Source: Prostheceraeus crozeri (Eukaryota; Platyhelminthes; Polycladida; Euryleptidae). From it: a DNA stretch of 64,000 nt. The stretch lies in assembly GCA_907163375.1 (NCBI GenBank), contig CAJQUW010006778.1:1-64000 (forward strand). Reading direction: 5' to 3'. The notes under the pieces are model-generated. The model did not search any database, had not been told where the DNA came from, and worked only from the letters and a program-made list of their open reading frames with translations. Each line of letters begins with the position of its first letter. Positions within the stretch are counted from its first letter, which is position 1. Below are positions 22,162 through 33,495 of this stretch, one piece after another. The position numbers and the translations under genes were made by a program.

Positions 22162-23197
22162 GTAGGTCGTCTCTCTGAGCTCCGATGATAGCTTCGGACA
22201 TTCCAAATCCCGAGTTTCTGTAAGAAACCGACTTAGAAAATTTCATTGCTGATATCAGCTAAGGCGTCAGACTTAGAGGTTCGCCAGGAGATGGCCTTCG
22301 TCTCCAGGCCATAAAAGACTCCAAAACTTTAAAGGCTTGTAACTTTGCTTCTACAAGTCCGTTTGACTTGATTCAAAAAAGGTTCGGTCGCTATTGACCT
22401 GGCTTAAGTGATGGACTACTTATAAAATTTCATAAGTAGTGCTAAAAAGTTGAAAATTTTAAATTCACTAGTTTTGGAGGTTTTCTGGGGTTTTCGACCC
22501 TGCTGAAGTCAATGAAAGCATTTTTAATGATGTCTGAGCCAGTCTTCTCATGGTATAAGCGGCTTTTCACTGAAAGCGAGCAAGACACGGAGAGTTTTGC
22601 TGTAATATTCCACTGACAGGGTGTTCCTTCGGGACGGCGGACGATGCCGTAGTGATAAGTGTGGCAAGGGAATGTGTCATATTTGAGACCGTAACCGCTG
22701 GGACAACTCATGTCTCATGTTGGGCATTTGACACAGCTCTCAACGTAGCACTTTGAACGCCAATCGGTTGAGTCTTAGCTATCTTGTCATGGGTGGCCTC
22801 TAAACATCTCCATTGCAAAACGCTGGTGAATCAAGCTCTCTACGGCTTGCTATCAAGCTGATCAAAGCAATGACTTGGAATGTTTCCTCAAGGTTTTCAA
22901 GTATGCTGAGTTCAAATCTGCTATCAGATTTCAAATTTAACTAAGTCTAAGGCAGCTTTGAGGGGTTAGATCCCAGCTACTGTTCACTACCTTTGACTCG
23001 ACGTTGCTGTTACCACTTCAGGGCAGTGACAATGATGTCTTCAGCTGTAAATAGCGGGTATCGGGGAAGATCTTTCACTTCCCTAGTGATCAGTACAAGG
23101 CCTTCGGGCTGTTGACGGGATCGAGTGCCACTCACTACACTTAAATCTATCATTCCTCACTAAGTGTAAAATCATTGTTTTCCGTTTTTCGCTTCAG
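22162..23197 (+). other. Inferred 5'-UTR intron, no coding sequence seen
   Basis: No ORF of interest. It begins at a GTAGGT donor and ends TTTTTCGCTTCAG before the ATG at 23200. Confidence 0.45.
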
Positions 23198-23199
23198 AA

Positions 23200-24372
23200 A
23201 TGCCGAAATACAATAATATGAAGACCAGTTTCAAACTGTGTCAATGCCGGAAGGTATTCCGAGCTGACGCCTTCAAGAAGCACGCTTGCACTAACAAGAA
23301 ACAAATAGGGGTCGCTCGCTACTATTGCGGACCCCACAAAGTCAGTCGCTTAAGTGAGCGGCTGGAGGATTGGCACTCACAACACAGCGAGTGTCAAACA
23401 GGCGAAGTAGGCGAAGAAGAACGGAGTTCACTCTTCGCCACTGAGCTCCGCTCTTTGGAGCTACAATCTGCCAACGAGCAAGAACGGAGTTCACTCTTCA
23501 CCACTGAGGCCACTGAGCTACAATCCGCCATTGAAGCGATTGCCTCTGTATCCTCACTTAGTAGCGAGAGCTCGCTGACCAGCAGCGATAGTGAGGAGGA
23601 GGAGGGAGAGCTACAGTCGCAACTTATCGAGGACGTCGACCTCGATCGCGAGACCCCTACAGCCGTAACTGCGAGTGGAATTGCAACACAATGTCGCAAT
23701 TTTGTCAAGCGCCCGCCGGTGATCGCCGAACGGGATAGACTAAAGAAAGAGGTGGAGAAGTTGAAGGAGGAGGCCTTCTCATACAAGGCAAAGTATGAGG
23801 ACCTAAAGAATGTGGCCGGAGAGATGAAGAAGGTGAAGGAGAGATTAAGCGAGCGGGATGGCGAGTTGGAGCAGGAGAGGCTCAAGACTCTCGAGGGGAA
23901 AGCCAGAGAAGAGGCTTTACTAGCAGAGAGGGAAAGTAGGGAGAAGGAGATACGAAGGTTGAAGGAGGAAGTGGAGAGACTCCGTGTGCAGATGGCTAAG
24001 GTGGTCGAGACGAACCACGAGCTGCACCGTTCGGCGCAGCTGGTGGATCGCGATCGAAGGTTGCGTTCCAGTCGCCTGCACATCCCTATTAGAAAGGGGA
24101 GAGTAGCAGAAACTCCTCTCTTGTACGAGCGTGGAAGAGGGGAGAAATGCTACTCTCGGGTGAAGAAAGGGGTGGAGTGTCTACACTTCACCTTCGATCA
24201 TCGTGATCCGATCTCGAATTTCCTTTATGAGGAAGCGTCCGAGAAGATCTGTAAGTAAAAATGACTAAATTAAAATGTAAGATGATAACTCACTACTTCT
24301 TTCTTTACAGACATCCAAGAGAAGCGACCACCCGCCCCGTTGCCGGAGCCGCAGTCGAAACAGCAAGCCTGA
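23200..24372 (+). CDS. Zinc-knuckle/coiled-coil protein, spliced, unknown function
   Basis: Two coding exons, 23200-24250 and 24311-24372, with a 60-bp GT-AG intron (ATCT|GTAAGT; CTTTACAG|AC). The N-terminus has Cys/His pairs (CQCRKVF...FKKHAC, residues about 14-32). The middle is acidic and Ser-rich (residues about 65-145). Residues about 180-285 are a long Glu/Lys/Leu coiled coil, followed by an Arg-rich segment (DRDRRLRSSRLH), and the spliced end is Pro/Gln-rich. I recognise no family. Its place, first gene on the plus strand upstream of PolB, is the same as that of the six-exon gene at 56582-58559. It could be a nucleic-acid-binding or scaffold protein. Confidence 0.75.
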
Positions 24373-25165
24373 GTCCCTACCACACACCCCGAGAACGAAC
24401 CATCGGCTCTCTTAAGGGCCACCATGGGGCAAGACATGATAGAACCTCCTCGCGGTTTGCCCTGGGCAGTCTTCGGACTGGCGAATACTATCATTAAGTT
24501 GAATCTGCTATCAGTCAACTTGAACGTTGCAAATGAAGTTCGGTGTAATACTTCCTTTCGACGGGCGTTCCTGTAAAGGGCGGCGGTGAAACCCGTAGCT
24601 ATGTATACCGCAAGGGACATTCGGCAATGGTCAATCTTGTTAAACCTCTCTGCGTCATGTTTGCAAGTGATTGCCTCTGTCTCAACGTAGTATGCATTCG
24701 CGCCAGGGCGACATTTAGCCAACTGTCGAAGGTTGCCTTATAAACTTTCCATTGCATACGTTATGAGAACCATGAGTTCTACCTGTCTCTATCAATGAGA
24801 CGAATTGATGAATGGAATGAAATGGGAGGACACTCACGCGCCACACGCAACATAACACACTTCTCTCTTCCGTAGTCTAACAAGCTCTTTACACATGGAT
24901 CGCAGTCGATTGCTATCCCTGTATCAGAAGTGTAAGCTATCTTAATTTTATTTGACACTATTTCATCTACCATTATCATCCATATGAAATGTTATAAGAA
25001 TTACAAGTTAAACTAAGTGTGCTACTATTTCCAAATGAAAAAGTATACATGGTTAAATCATCCACTGAAGCCCCATTCAAGTAAGTCAGTATGAAAGCAA
25101 AGATAATATGAAATAAAAATTTATTATGGCATGTATTTCAAAAGGTCTTCATCATCAATATCGTC
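24373..25165. other. Intergenic; no supported gene
   Basis: Short ORFs on both strands overlap the coiled-coil gene's second exon or are unsupported. An AATAAA lies on the plus strand near 25110. Confidence 0.45.
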
Positions 25166-25570
25166 TCAGAGTCTGACTTCACATAGATAACAAAAACAGT
25201 TCAGTTGCTTTAATCGTTCTTCCACTGCGAGCCTCACTTTGTCAATATACTCCCACTCTGCCATAGTTCGTGGCTGGGAGTTAGGGGTGTACCACTCCCA
25301 TAATTGATGGAGGAATTTCGTGCTGGTGATCTCCATCACATCGTCAGTATCGTACTGGAGATACTTCCACCTCACGCCTGTTAAGTCGGGACACTCCTTC
25401 TCACATACACTCTCTTCGTTGTCCGCTGGTAATGACAACTTTCTGATATTGTCCAGTCGGTACACCTTCTCTACCTTCCCCTTCGTTGGAGCGTTTGGTG
25501 CAACGAGCGCCTTGGATGTTGAGGATGGAGAAGAGAATTTTGTGTTTGGTGTGGTCGGAGGGCTTGTCAT
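25166..25570 (-). CDS. Unknown 134-aa protein, divergent to PolB
   Basis: ATG at 25570 (MTSPPTTPN). A Ser/Thr/Pro-rich N-terminus of about 40 residues is followed by a compact region with KVYRLDNIRKLSLP, WKYLQYDTDDVMEI, a Trp-rich LHQLWEWYTPN and a C-terminal CFCYLC. No known domain. It shares the upstream region 25571-25839 with PolB, including two CCAAT boxes and a TATA that is nearly symmetric (GTATATATGC), so the promoter may be bidirectional. Confidence 0.6.
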   Translation of the reverse strand: MTSPPTTPNTKFSSPSSTSKALVAPNAPTKGKVEKVYRLDNIRKLSLPADNEESVCEKECPDLTGVRWKYLQYDTDDVMEITSTKFLHQLWEWYTPNSQPRTMAEWEYIDKVRLAVEERLKQLNCFCYLCEVRL

Positions 25571-25627
25571 GTTGACTGAATAATGACTTTGAAATGTTTT
25601 CTAATTCTGAAGTATCAACAAGCAACC

Positions 25628-25835
25628 AATCAGAATGAACAGCCAATGAATGATGAATATGAAAGTATATATGCAAAGTGACATTCGTGTCATTTCACTC
25701 TGTCTCTGAGACGTATAAGTGAAGTGTTCTCTAGCGAATTCTATATTTGAGGTGTACAAGTGAACTGCTCTCTAGTGAATTCCAAATTTGAGACGTATTA
25801 TTTGACTGAAGTATCAACCTTAAACTTGATTTCAT
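25628..25835 (+). promoter_or_regulatory. PolB promoter region: CCAAT boxes, TATA, tandem 41-bp repeat
   Basis: CCAAT at about 25626 and 25643, TATATAT at 25666-25672, then two imperfect 41-bp units (about 25707-25788: AAGTGAA(G/C)TG(T/C)TCTCTAG(C/T)GAATTC) upstream of the first ATG. Confidence 0.5.
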
Positions 25836-25839
25836 TGAA

Positions 25840-28800
25840 ATGGTAAGTTGAAAATTTCTTCACTCATCTCCCTCAAACGTGTGGCTAATAGCATTTTCCT
25901 CAATTTCAGGCATCAACTTCATCACCAACGCCCTCCCTTCTCGAGGAAAGTTTGGAGTTGTTGAGTCAAGGTAGGTTGTAACAATACACTGAGACTTGAA
26001 CAGAGATGAAAGAATGATTTCTCTTTCAGGTGATACCAGTTCCATCTCGTGCGAGTCCATATCAACATTGTCGCGGGAATGCAACGATCGGGAATGTGCT
26101 GACTGTGGACACATCTTCACGAGGAAGCGTGATCTCATCCGACACATCAAGCGAGGTGTTTGTAGACTTAAGCCGGCATCAATCTCCGAAGGTAGGGATG
26201 ATTCTGTTAACGATGTCTCCTTTTCTTGCGATTTATGCATTCAGTCTTTCGAGACACGTTTTGAACTATCTTCGCACAGACTTCAACATACACACGGTGA
26301 CGATAGTTATACTAACAGCACCTCCTCTATCCGACTCACTGAAGTGTCCATAAATAATTTAGTGAGGAACTACCAGATGGACTCCTCAGAAACCATTGCT
26401 AACTTTGAGGAATGGTTTCATCAAAATTCATCATTGATAGAAGCGCTCTTCAACAATTTAGACAATTTTAGAATGAAGGCGCTCATCTATCTTAAAATAA
26501 AATATGTAAAAATCGACCACCATACTGGACAAATAATAGAGAGGTTGGAGTTTCACATACCCTCCTCTCCTGCAACCGAGGTTGTAGACTATGAGTCTTG
26601 GATAAATTTTCACATCAAAGGATTAAAATTAAATATTGATAAATTTAACGAGCGCGATAGTGGTCTCATTTTTGACGGCATTGAGTCCGCCTTATTTAAA
26701 ATCACTTTATTAGAGAACTACTCTGGACGAGGCTCCTTTAAACTTCCGAAAAGTTTAAAAAATAAAACAGCAGTCATTTCTGTAGATTGTGAATCGCAAT
26801 GTTTTAAATATGCTGTCCTCTCCATTCTCCACTATAATGATGTACAGAATAGCCGATACCGCAAGAGTAAGTATCAACAGTGGGAGAATGAATTAAACTT
26901 CGATGACTGTAATAGTGACGATATGAAAATTAAAGATATAGAAAAATTTGAAAAATTGAACAACATTAAAATAGTTCTCCATGTTTGGGAAAAAGGATTG
27001 AAGGGTGTGCGCTACAACTCGCGTTCGAGTTGTTATGAACGTACAGTAAACCTGTTATTAGTAAAACAGGATGATAGTGAGGAATGGCACTACTGCGGCA
27101 TTCCCAAAATCTCTCGCTTATACCACCACTTAGAAAACTCTAGTAGAGAGTTATATTACTGCGACAGATGTATTCGGAACTTTAGGAGTAAAAACAAATT
27201 TGAAACTCATTACGAATGGTGTAAGCGAGGTAAACTGCAAATGGAGCGCATGCCCAAAGATAAGGAGTTTTCATATAGAGAGAATGGCGATGAACTAAGT
27301 CCTCTTCGTGTCATCTATGCTGACATCGAATGCTATATCGATGATAACATCCATCGACCAGCAGCCATTTCCTGCTATGAAGTATGGCATGATCACTTTA
27401 GGGGTAGGCAAAATAAAATGCGCGTCTGGCAAGGTGAGGATTGTATTTACCATTTCCTACAATTCCTCGAACAGGCTGTAAAATTTCAGCAAAAGTATGA
27501 TGGTGAACTCTATCGCAGATCATTGCATTTGACAGCAGATGATCAAGCAAAATGTAGGAAGCCCCAAATGTAGGAAAACATTTGATGATGATAAGATTAA
27601 GAAAGTGCGCGACCATGATCACATCACTGGTAAATTTAGAAACGCACTCTGTTCCAAATGTAATTTTTCGCTGAGGATGAAGCGGCGTACATTACCCGTC
27701 ATTTTCCATAATTTCAAGGGCTACGACAGCCATATGATAATAAAAGGAGGTTTAGGTCAAATGAAAGAGTGGAAGCTTGATGTAATAGCACAAACGAGAG
27801 AGAAGTTTATGGCCATGACAGCAAAAGTGCCTGTCGATAAAACTAAAGAAAATAAGACGGTCTATTTTGATATAACATTTTTAGATTCCTACCAATTTAT
27901 GACTGCGTCACTGGCCTCTCTCGTACAAAATCTAAAGTCTCTTCCACTAACACAAAATCTTAAGAAACAATATCCAAATCTAACCGATGAAGTCATCACA
28001 CGGAAAGGAGTCTTTCCATATGCATATTTTGATGCGATTAGTAAACTCGGCGAGACTTCTCTTCCGCCCATAGATAAATTTAAAAATGATTTGAGCGGTG
28101 CAGAATGTAAGACCGAAGATTATGATCATGCACAAGATGCATGGATAAAATTTGACTGCCATACATTTGGTGAATATATGATTGCCTACCTTAAGTTAGA
28201 TGTATTTTTGCTGGCTGATGTATTTCAGGAGTTTCGACGAGTGGCATTAGAAGAAGATAAGTTAGATCCCGTCCACTTTGTCAGTCTGCCAGCCATGTCA
28301 TTTAAGTCTGCTTTTAAAATGACTGGTGAGACCATTCATCTCTTACAAGATCCAGAGATGTATAATTTATTAGAGCGAGGAATTCGCGGTGGTCTCACAT
28401 TTGTAAATAAACATAGGTTAAAATCAAAATTAGTAGGCGATGATCAGACTCATCTTAAGTATTATGACCAAAATAATTTATATGGTAGTTCACTATCCAA
28501 ACCACTCCCTCACTCTGAGTTTAGCTGGTTAGATGATAGTGAAATTCAGCATCTCTCCAACCCTTCTAACATACTAGCAATTCCAGATGAAGGTGATTGG
28601 GGATATTATTTTGAGATACACGTAGATCTAATCTATCCAAATAATATTAAACATAAAACCGTAGATTTTCCACTCGCACCCGAATCAGGTGAAGTGACCA
28701 AAGATATGTTTTCCGACTTTATGAAACAATTTCATAAAGATTTAGAATCATGCGGTCAACCCGACTATAAGCCTTGCCGCAAACTTTTACTCACCCAGTA

Positions 28801-29818
28801 TGATAAGGAAAACTATCTAGTCCACTTTAGCATCTTAAAATTTTATTTAGAAATGGGTATGATTTTAAAAAGAGTTCACCGCATTATTAAATTTAGACAG
28901 AAAGCCTTCCTCAAACCATATATTGATAGCAACAGCCAGAAACGTGCACTAGCCCAAAATAATTTTGAAAAAGATTTTTATAAGTATAAGAATAATAGTC
29001 TATTTGGTAAGACGATGGAGGATGTCAGAAAACGTGTAAACTATAAACTAGTCAATGATGTTACAAAATTTAAGAAATTGGTCTCATCACCTCTATTCAT
29101 CGATAGAGACATTATCGATGAGGACCTTGGTGTTAAAATGATAAAATCTGAAGTTGAGTTGTGCAAACCCATCTATATTGGTCAAGCTGTACTAGATTAC
29201 TCTAAGCTTGAAATGTACCAACTCTTTTATAAAATACTAAAACCATGTCCTCTCGTAAAAGAGGTTCGTTTGTTGGGTGGCGATACAGATAGTTTCTTCT
29301 TAGGTATTACCACTCAAAAAGATTTAAGTTTCAATGAAGTAGGAAAATCTTTAGAAAGATATTTTGATACATCAAATTATCCTACTGATCACCCACTCTA
29401 CTCCATCAAAAATAAGGCAAAACTTGGCTGCTTTAAGGATGAGACAGCAGGGAAGGAAATAGATGAAATGATTCTCCTCCGTCCAAAAATGTACAGTATG
29501 AAATTAAAGGATAGTGATGATAGCATTAAGCGCGCTAAAGGCATATCAAGATCATTGGTCTCTAACATGAAACATAAGAATTTCAGGAAAGCCTATAGAA
29601 ATAAAAATATAACGTTTGTCGATATGACAATCTTAAAATCTAAGTCGCATGAGATCAAAACTCATACTTTTAGGAAACGGGCGCTTTCAGCATGGGAGGA
29701 TAAGAGGTGCTGGCTAGAACACAACATATCTCTTCCACATGGACATCCTGACACAAACATACCACCACCCAAAAGAATTAAACTCACACTACCACATTCA
29801 GGAGACGTCTTAGCATAA
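25840..29818 (+). CDS. Polinton DNA polymerase B, spliced, one frame change
   Basis: Three exons: 25840-25842 (the ATG alone), 25910-25970, and 26030 onward, with introns of 67 and 59 bp and clean GT-AG sites. Domains in order: C2H2 fingers (CADCGHIF...H; CDLC...H...H); the Polinton N-terminal module; a Cys/His pair (CFKYAVLSILH; WHYCGIPKISRL) that may be an inactive or active papain/OTU-like fold; a third finger (CDRC...H...C); Exo I YADIEC; the HNH-like KVRDHDHITG...CSKCN; Exo II NFKGYDSH; Exo III YLKLDVFLLAD; Pol A NNLYGSS; Pol B KNNSLFGKT; Pol C GGDTDSFF. The frame changes by +1 near 27555-27575, inside the finger before KVRDHDH. As assembled this would truncate the enzyme after the N-terminal half. 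All catalytic residues are otherwise intact. Confidence 0.93.
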
Positions 29819-30023
29819 TCATCCTTAACTTAGTATTTTGATGTTGATTTCTGTAGATAAACATTGTTGTTTTATGTATCGCATGAGATTGTTTTTTCCT
29901 TGTGAATATGTGTCCACATCTGTACATTCCCCATGTGATGACTTTTCCACTGAAAGACATTTTTCCTATCCCTGTATATTTCCACCCTTCACGAAGTAAA
30001 AAGACTTTTTGTATATAGCAATG

Positions 30024-30108
30024 TTTATTGAAGTGCGCTCATGTATATATTTTCAGTGGATGTTGTATAAAGTCTATTGCTTCACATTCATGTACATATT
30101 TCAATAAA
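30024..30108. terminator. Overlapping convergent poly(A) signals
   Basis: AATAAA on the plus strand at 30103-30108 serves PolB; AATAAA on the minus strand at 30029-30024 serves the 985-aa gene. The two transcripts should overlap antisense by roughly 80-100 nt. Confidence 0.6.
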
Positions 30109-30123
30109 TGTTGTATAAAGACT

Positions 30124-33081
30124 TCACTTTGTTTTCCGAAACACTAACGTTATGAGGGATTTAGTATCTTTCACGTGGATGCACTCTTGTAAACCATTGG
30201 TAATTTTGATAGCAATAGAGGGTATAGTTTGTTTGACGACGGGATGATAGAAAATAGATTCAAACATCTTCTCGACTATTCCATATGAAGCGTCTTTATC
30301 ATGAATGAAATCACGTAAAATGTATTCTTTTTTCTCACCAACAGAAATAGGTAGAATCAAATCACTTTGAATGTAAAGGTGCTGTTCATGTTTATCAAGT
30401 GTCATTGGTGTTTCTATACCAATCGTATGCGCAGCAGCAAACACTGTTTGTAGCATTGAAAAACCAAAGAGTTTCTTCAAATTTTTACTCAATTGACATT
30501 GAATGTCATCACCCAGTCTCAGAACAACGCGTTGATTTTCAATTGAAAACGAAATGTGGTGTGTCTTTGCATCATATTTACTTTTCATCACATGCTTCAA
30601 CTTCTGTTGTATATAAGGATTTACTACATGAATGAAGCTTTCAACTGTATGATATAGACGCGGCATTATATTGATAGCAACTTTAGATTCTTCATAAGAC
30701 TGGTAAATTTTCTTGATGCGATCGCCATAGATGTCCACCCACCATTCATCATTAACTGAATTAGCTTTAGTGTGATATTCATGAGAAGCATACACCACAC
30801 CGCTTCCAATAATAGGTGTATAATGTCTTACAAAATGACGCAAGGTTGGAGAGAAATAAACTGTAAGTTTGTCATTATATTTCTGAATAACCAACTTATT
30901 TTTGTTCGCCATAATTTTCTCTCCATACTTCTTACCCACAGTCTCATTCCATCGTTTTACTAACTCAATAAGTGATAAAGGTTGAACACCACGCTTTTTC
31001 AAAATGATGCGTTCTTCACATTCTACAACATCTTCATCAAATATTTTAAATCTATAATGAAATTTGTTGATTCGATTTGAAAAAACTTTTTTAACATTTG
31101 CAGTAGCAATTGACGTTAGATGTAGTCCATGACCAAAACCAAGATGTGGATAGAATTCATTATCCAACCTCAGTGTAAGACCTTTAGTAAAAGAATGAAA
31201 GCGGAGGAACTGTCTCCCACTCCAATGATAGATAGTAAACTCATAAGCTTTCTGATTTTTATTCTTCATGATGGAAGTATTACCACTGTTGAATGCCTTA
31301 ATAATTTTCTCATTCCCAAATGGTTCATAAGAATCTGATTTTATCTGAATCCATTCATAGTTCCACTTTCCATCTGATGTTAAATTGTATGGGAACTGAA
31401 ATGCATTATTCATCGTTATTCCATCATGGGTGCGAGGAGTCAATATCATTTCTTCCAAATCATTCACATTCTGAATATTGCTATCATAGCAAATACTAGA
31501 AACGCCAACCTCCCATTCACCTTCTAAATGCAGTGGCCGATTTAATTCTACTCGATAGTCTGATGGTTTATTTTTGGGAAATTTATTCATAGAAGCATTA
31601 CTGGGCAAGTAGATTAGAAACGAGTCCTTATTTTCCCTTTCCATATTATTCACATTGGAAAAATATATTAGCATACGTTTGCATTGACTCTTCATTCGGA
31701 AATGGAGTGTGATACTTGTCACAGCATCTTTATGAAAAGGAATCAACGCACTAGCATCGTCATAAATGGCAATATCAATTTGTGGGATGTAGTTTGATTT
31801 CAGCTTTGTATAATGCACTTTCTTGAAAGTATGCTCAGATAAAATACTGCAGCTTTTTGGCTGGTATGGTATCATTGCTAGCAATGGAGCTTCAACATCT
31901 CCCACACGTACATCTTCACCAATATTGGAATATATCTGAAAATAGGTAATACGACGCGATAGCGACATGTCTGCGCTAGCTTCGGTTACAGTACCACTTT
32001 TAAAGATATTTTGATCAAAACCCAAAATGTCCATTAGAGTTTTATCCATAATTAGTTCAATACCTTTTCCACTTATAGTGAGAGACAAAGTACCTTCTTT
32101 TTCAGAAAATAAAATATGTTGCTCATTAATCACTTCATTTAAATAATCTACAACCAATTTAACCGAAGTAATAATGCGAGGCATCAACACTCTTGTTTCA
32201 TGTAAGATACCACCTAAAGGCTCTACACACTTTCTGTATAAAGATACGGACCATTCTGTATCAAATTGATTTGACCTTTCACATGGTAAATGTTGCATAT
32301 CAGATTTTCCATGAACAGCTGCAGAACGATGTCGTAAGAACTGATGAAAATCTTTTGAACAAACTAATACTAGATCATCATCATTTAATTTGCTTATTGC
32401 AATATGATTAGATGATTTAATATAAGTCAATGTTGCCACTTGTTTACCATCAACTCGAAGGAGATAATTAAATTTCTTCAATAATGTTTCAGGAGTCATG
32501 TTTGTCTTTCTTGGCTTAAGCACAATCTTCTTCACCAACGTCTTCTCATTTCTTGGAATAAGATCTACATAATAAGCTTCCTCTCGATATATTAACTGTT
32601 TATGACCACTTATGTGGTAATTAACGTTAAAATTATCATAGCTTGTTAAGGCGCTAGCGAGGTAGCCTAAATCATTTCTTAAACTTGGACTTAAACCAAC
32701 AATCCAATCTTTCTCAACTACATGATGTACATAAGTATAATCATCATTGTGCGGAGTAAATTGGACAATATGTTTACACGCTTTATTCAAGAAATCATAT
32801 ATAAACTTTTTACATGATAAGAGATCTTTCTTTGGCCACTGTGGAATGTATACTCGGCACCCCTTTTCACATTGGTAAGCAGCTGTACGCCTCATATTAA
32901 TAGTCATCACCTCATGATCAAAAGTATAGACACAGTTGCTATAAACAAGTTGAGTGACACCCACTTCCCAATTTCCATTTAGCTGTTGTGCATGATCAAT
33001 GGGAGTAGAAAAGAGTGCGGCTCGATTACTAGCAAATCTCTTTGTAGCCGCATTGCTAAGCAAAATATGATAAAACGACAT
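30124..33081 (-). CDS. Large tandem-duplicated virion protein (penton-like), 985 aa
   Basis: Start at the ATG of MSFYHILLSN (33081); an upstream TTG extension is unlikely. The protein consists of two homologous halves. Half 1 opens FYHILLSNAATKRF...LNGNWEVGVTQLVY and half 2 (from about residue 495) opens FLIYLPSNASMNKFPKN...LEGEWEVGVSSICY. Each half then repeats the order: a middle block ending in FLRH/FVRHY, an MPRI/MPRL segment, an (I)LGF/LFGF segment, and in half 1 a C-terminal block ending TLHFR. This is the animal-Polinton minor capsid/penton-like family, here fused head to tail. In the AT-rich element the same family is a single 267-aa gene. It is absent from the equivalent place in the third element (62568-62846). 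Confidence 0.75.
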   Translation of the reverse strand: MSFYHILLSNAATKRFASNRAALFSTPIDHAQQLNGNWEVGVTQLVYSNCVYTFDHEVMTINMRRTAAYQCEKGCRVYIPQWPKKDLLSCKKFIYDFLNKACKHIVQFTPHNDDYTYVHHVVEKDWIVGLSPSLRNDLGYLASALTSYDNFNVNYHISGHKQLIYREEAYYVDLIPRNEKTLVKKIVLKPRKTNMTPETLLKKFNYLLRVDGKQVATLTYIKSSNHIAISKLNDDDLVLVCSKDFHQFLRHRSAAVHGKSDMQHLPCERSNQFDTEWSVSLYRKCVEPLGGILHETRVLMPRIITSVKLVVDYLNEVINEQHILFSEKEGTLSLTISGKGIELIMDKTLMDILGFDQNIFKSGTVTEASADMSLSRRITYFQIYSNIGEDVRVGDVEAPLLAMIPYQPKSCSILSEHTFKKVHYTKLKSNYIPQIDIAIYDDASALIPFHKDAVTSITLHFRMKSQCKRMLIYFSNVNNMERENKDSFLIYLPSNASMNKFPKNKPSDYRVELNRPLHLEGEWEVGVSSICYDSNIQNVNDLEEMILTPRTHDGITMNNAFQFPYNLTSDGKWNYEWIQIKSDSYEPFGNEKIIKAFNSGNTSIMKNKNQKAYEFTIYHWSGRQFLRFHSFTKGLTLRLDNEFYPHLGFGHGLHLTSIATANVKKVFSNRINKFHYRFKIFDEDVVECEERIILKKRGVQPLSLIELVKRWNETVGKKYGEKIMANKNKLVIQKYNDKLTVYFSPTLRHFVRHYTPIIGSGVVYASHEYHTKANSVNDEWWVDIYGDRIKKIYQSYEESKVAINIMPRLYHTVESFIHVVNPYIQQKLKHVMKSKYDAKTHHISFSIENQRVVLRLGDDIQCQLSKNLKKLFGFSMLQTVFAAAHTIGIETPMTLDKHEQHLYIQSDLILPISVGEKKEYILRDFIHDKDASYGIVEKMFESIFYHPVVKQTIPSIAIKITNGLQECIHVKDTKSLITLVFRKTK

Positions 33082-33116
33082 TTTTATATTGCTGATCTGC
33101 AACTTTGCATAACATC

Positions 33117-33473
33117 ATGAAGACTTGGATTTTGGACTCTCTACAATATATCAGAGTTGATCGTGATGGAAACGTACATTTCAAAAATTCTCATGGTCAT
33201 ACATCAAGAGGAATTACATTAACATGGCGACAATTTGTCAACCTCAATGATATCATGAGGGATTTGGAATATTTTGAAACATTAAGATTCATCTCCTTGG
33301 GTGATCAAGTTTGGCTTCAACATTACAGAAATGAAATTCAAATCTACCATTCTCATTCCGCAAACTGTTTCTCATTTCGCAAATACAATTGGGAGAAGTA
33401 TAGAAGATATATACATCGCTCCATCATGACATTTATTCGTCGTGAGTTCATCGCCCTACTATGCAAATCTTAA
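33117..33473 (+). CDS. PC4-like ssDNA-binding-type protein 1, 118 aa
   Basis: ATG at 33117 (MKTWILDSLQYIRVD). The N-terminal half, YIRVDRDGNVHF...SRGITLTWRQFVNLNDI, resembles the PC4/Sub1 core: two or three strands, then GI(S/T)L, then an amphipathic helix with a central Trp/Phe. The C-terminal half (QVWLQHYRNEIQIYH...WEKYRRYIHRSI) looks like a second strand-helix unit. It is followed directly by a paralogue. It is head-to-head with the 985-aa gene, with only 35 bp between the two ATGs. A PC4 assignment is a fold guess from pattern. Confidence 0.6.
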   Translation: MKTWILDSLQYIRVDRDGNVHFKNSHGHTSRGITLTWRQFVNLNDIMRDLEYFETLRFISLGDQVWLQHYRNEIQIYHSHSANCFSFRKYNWEKYRRYIHRSIMTFIRREFIALLCKS

Positions 33474-33495
33474 TCAGACATGACTACCACACATC

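Noticed and set aside
23394..24083. 229-codon minus-strand ORF rich in Ser/Leu/Arg
   Set aside because: Antisense shadow of the coiled-coil gene (Glu/Lys/Arg codons read backwards).
24270..24722. 150-codon minus-strand ORF
   Set aside because: Overlaps the second exon of the spliced coiled-coil gene and shows no domain; kept only as an unlikely possibility.
26030..26353. 107-codon ORF in another frame at the start of PolB exon 3
   Set aside because: Overlaps fingers of PolB; the PolB frame is supported by two clean introns and motifs.
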